DNA from: Brevundimonas vancanneytii
GTDB taxonomy: Bacteria > Pseudomonadota > Alphaproteobacteria > Caulobacterales > Caulobacteraceae
Assembly: GCA_945874855.1 (NCBI GenBank)
Contig: CAMCIP010000002.1
Coordinates: forward strand, 1 to 32,880
Direction: 5' to 3'
DNA length: 32,880 bases
Under the pieces are notes generated by a model that had not been told where the DNA came from, searched no databases, and saw only the letters and a list, made by a program, of their open reading frames with translations. This document shows, piece after piece, positions 31,187-32,880 of this stretch. Positions within the stretch are counted from its first letter, which is position 1. Every line of letters begins with the position of its first letter. Position numbers and translations under genes: made by a program.

Positions 31187-32221
31187 CTACTCCGGCTTGA
31201 TCGACAGCTGGAAGGCGAACATGCCCTCATCCACGTCGTCGTCGATGCCTTCGCCGACGCGAAGGCCCTTCACCTCGACCTCGCGATAGACCAGGCCGAT
31301 CGATCCCTGCAGCGCCCCGCGGCGCATGGCCAGGCCGATGGAGGCGTCGCCGATGAAGGCTCCGGAGTCATGACTGTAGCCCGAACGGGCAAAGTTGCCA
31401 TCGCGGTTGCGGGCGAAATTATAGCCCACGGCGCGACCGGACCCGGCGGCATAGAGATACCAGCGCGGCCGGTCGCCGAAGGCGTCCTGGCCCTCGGGGA
31501 GCAGCCGTTCCAGGCCGCTGCCGATCCGCAGGGTGGCCCCGGCCTCGGCCGAACCTCCGCTCGAGCCGATGCCGATCCCCGCGTGAGGGGTGAGGGACAC
31601 CTCCAGGCCGGAGGCGGTGCGGGCGATGGCGGTGGGCCAGCCCCGCGAATAGGTCAGGTCATAGGCCTGGTCGTCCAGGGCCAGGGCCGCGCCTGCCCCG
31701 GGCGGGAAGGGGGCCCCGTCGAGGCTGCGCAGGCGGCCGGAGCGGGTCAGGCGGTAGCGGTCGGTGTGGCCCTCACCCTCGCGCCAGACGTCCTGCTGAA
31801 CGGCCACCCAGGGCGAACCGGCCGCATCGGCCCGGACGAGGGGCGCCGCCGCGGGGGGGCCGAAGGCGACTTCGGTCGTCGAGGCCAGGCCCGGCAAGGT
31901 GTTGAGCCGGGCGGTGACGTCGGACGGTCCCGCGTCCGGCCGCCAGGTCTGCGGGGCCTGATCGGCGCGAACATAGGGCGCCGGGGCCGGGGCGCTGAAT
32001 GCTGCGTCAGGACCGGTGGCGACGCCGGGAAGGGCATTGAGGCGGGCGGTCACGTCGGAGGGTTCGGGGTCCGACGGCCAGGCCTGCGGCCCCTGGAGGC
32101 TGACGGCGGCGGTCTGGGCCGAACAGACGGACGCCAGGGCCACGACGGCCGCGGCCGGCAGTGCCGGGGCGGTCCAGGACATGGTCTTGATCCAACCCAT
32201 CAACGGTCCCCTCACCGTCAA
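31187..32221 (-). CDS. putative LpxR-like (DUF2219) outer-membrane beta-barrel protein with duplicated N-terminal segment
   Basis: C-terminal half RWYLYAAGSGRAVGYNFARNRDGNFARSGYSHDSGAFIGDASIGLAMRRGALQGSIGLVYREVEVKG; two 45-aa repeats near the N-terminus; start may be an internal Met. Confidence 0.5.
   Translation of the reverse strand: MTVRGPLMGWIKTMSWTAPALPAAAVVALASVCSAQTAAVSLQGPQAWPSDPEPSDVTARLNALPGVATGPDAAFSAPAPAPYVRADQAPQTWRPDAGPSDVTARLNTLPGLASTTEVAFGPPAAAPLVRADAAGSPWVAVQQDVWREGEGHTDRYRLTRSGRLRSLDGAPFPPGAGAALALDDQAYDLTYSRGWPTAIARTASGLEVSLTPHAGIGIGSSGGSAEAGATLRIGSGLERLLPEGQDAFGDRPRWYLYAAGSGRAVGYNFARNRDGNFARSGYSHDSGAFIGDASIGLAMRRGALQGSIGLVYREVEVKGLRVGEGIDDDVDEGMFAFQLSIKPE
31823..32092 (-). 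repeat. Tandem duplication of a 135-nt/45-aa unit within CDS
   Basis: GPQAWPSDPEPSDVTARLNALPGVATGPDAAFSAPAPAPYVRADQ / APQTWRPDAGPSDVTARLNTLPGLASTTEVAFGPPAAAPLVRADA. Confidence 0.85.
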
Positions 32222-32300
32222 TCTGCGAACCCGGTCAGGCCGCGACAGTGTGCCTCAAACCGCCCCGTCCTGCCAACTGGCGATTTGGGGATCGGAAGCC

Positions 32301-32342
32301 CGGACCGGGAACGGCCGGGTGTGCCCCCGGGTTCCCGGTCCG
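32301..32342 (-). terminator. Hairpin downstream of nrdA
   Basis: CGGACCGGGAAC (32301-32312) / GTTCCCGGTCCG (32331-32342) perfect 12-bp stem with inner CCGGG/CCCGG. Confidence 0.6.
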
Positions 32343-32352
32343 CGCCCGTGGC

Positions 32353-32880
32353 TCACTGGCAGGCCAGGCACTCATCGTAGTCGGTCCGGGCGGCGGCGAA
32401 CAGGTCGGGCTGGTTGGGGTCGACCTCGACCTCGGCCTTTTCCTCCGCGCCGGCGAAGGCGGCCCGCTGAACCGACTTGGAACGGAGATAATACAGGGAC
32501 TTGATCCCCCGTTCCCAGGCCGACCAGTGCAGCATGTGCAGGTCCCACTTGTTCACGTCGCCGGGGATGAACAGGTTGATCGACTGGGCCTGGCAGATCT
32601 CGGGCGCACGGTCGGCCGACAGCTCCACGATCCAGCGTTGATCCAGTTCGAAGGCGGTCTTGTAGACGCCCTTCTCGTCGTCCGAGAGGCAGTCCAGATG
32701 CTGGACCGAGCCCTCGTGCTCCAGGATCGAGGACCAGACGGCGTCAGTGTTCTGGCCCTTGGCCTCGAGCAGGGCCTCCAGATGCGGGTTCCGCACGGCG
32801 AAGGAGCCCGACAGGGTCTTGTGGGTATAGATGTTGGCCGGGATCGGCTCGATGCCCGCCGAGGTGCCGCCGCAGATGAT
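32353..32880 (-). CDS. nrdA: ribonucleoside-diphosphate reductase alpha subunit, C-terminal part (truncated by window edge)
   Basis: IICGGTSAGIEPIPANIYTHKTLSGSFAVRNPHLEALLEAKGQ...INLFIPGDVNKWDLHMLHWSAWERGIKSLYYLRSKS...YDECLACQ C-terminus. Confidence 0.93.
   Translation of the reverse strand: MICGGTSAGIEPIPANIYTHKTLSGSFAVRNPHLEALLEAKGQNTDAVWSSILEHEGSVQHLDCLSDDEKGVYKTAFELDQRWIVELSADRAPEICQAQSINLFIPGDVNKWDLHMLHWSAWERGIKSLYYLRSKSVQRAAFAGAEEKAEVEVDPNQPDLFAAARTDYDECLACQ

Noticed and set aside
29413-31230. 605-aa minus-strand ORF
   Set aside because: Antisense to ggt; Arg/His/Gln-rich shadow ORF.

Overview
High-GC alphaproteobacterial chromosomal window, most likely Caulobacterales/Brevundimonas-like, inferred from a DivL-type Tyr-for-His kinase, UrcA, the ccm layout and gene content. 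It is mainly housekeeping: mdh (partial), EcsC-family protein, rimM, rpsP, ffh, UrcA protein, secreted M3 peptidase, murI, nitrilase, SRPBCC protein, an ahpD-ahpC/oxyR module, two small exported proteins, GH43, acnA, ccmABC-D-G with a PhnA-like gene between ccmB and ccmC, a membrane LytTR regulator, carotenoid oxygenase, DUF2141, a minimal zincin, divL, a HAD phosphatase, tRNA-Arg(ACG), an NTF2-like protein, gamma-glutamyltransferase, an LpxR-like beta-barrel candidate and nrdA (partial). No phage, CRISPR or transposase was seen. The least explained signal is a high density of intergenic elements that share an architecture but not a sequence: short G/C-rich phrases (about 7-10 nt) repeated in tandem in one arm and in reverse complement in the other, usually around a unique core. 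They occur at about 1.26, 7.44, 10.67, 22.38, 25.03 and 27.49 kb. Three of them supply the TAG stop codon of an adjacent gene, and two contain canonical G-quadruplex motifs at gene ends. Other points: an OxyR with a single cysteine (no Cys208 equivalent) beside a mycobacterial-type AhpC/AhpD pair, a REP-like GCGACCGCGTCGCG palindrome family, and a 45-residue tandem duplication in the LpxR-like protein. All calls come from reading the sequence; no database search was run.
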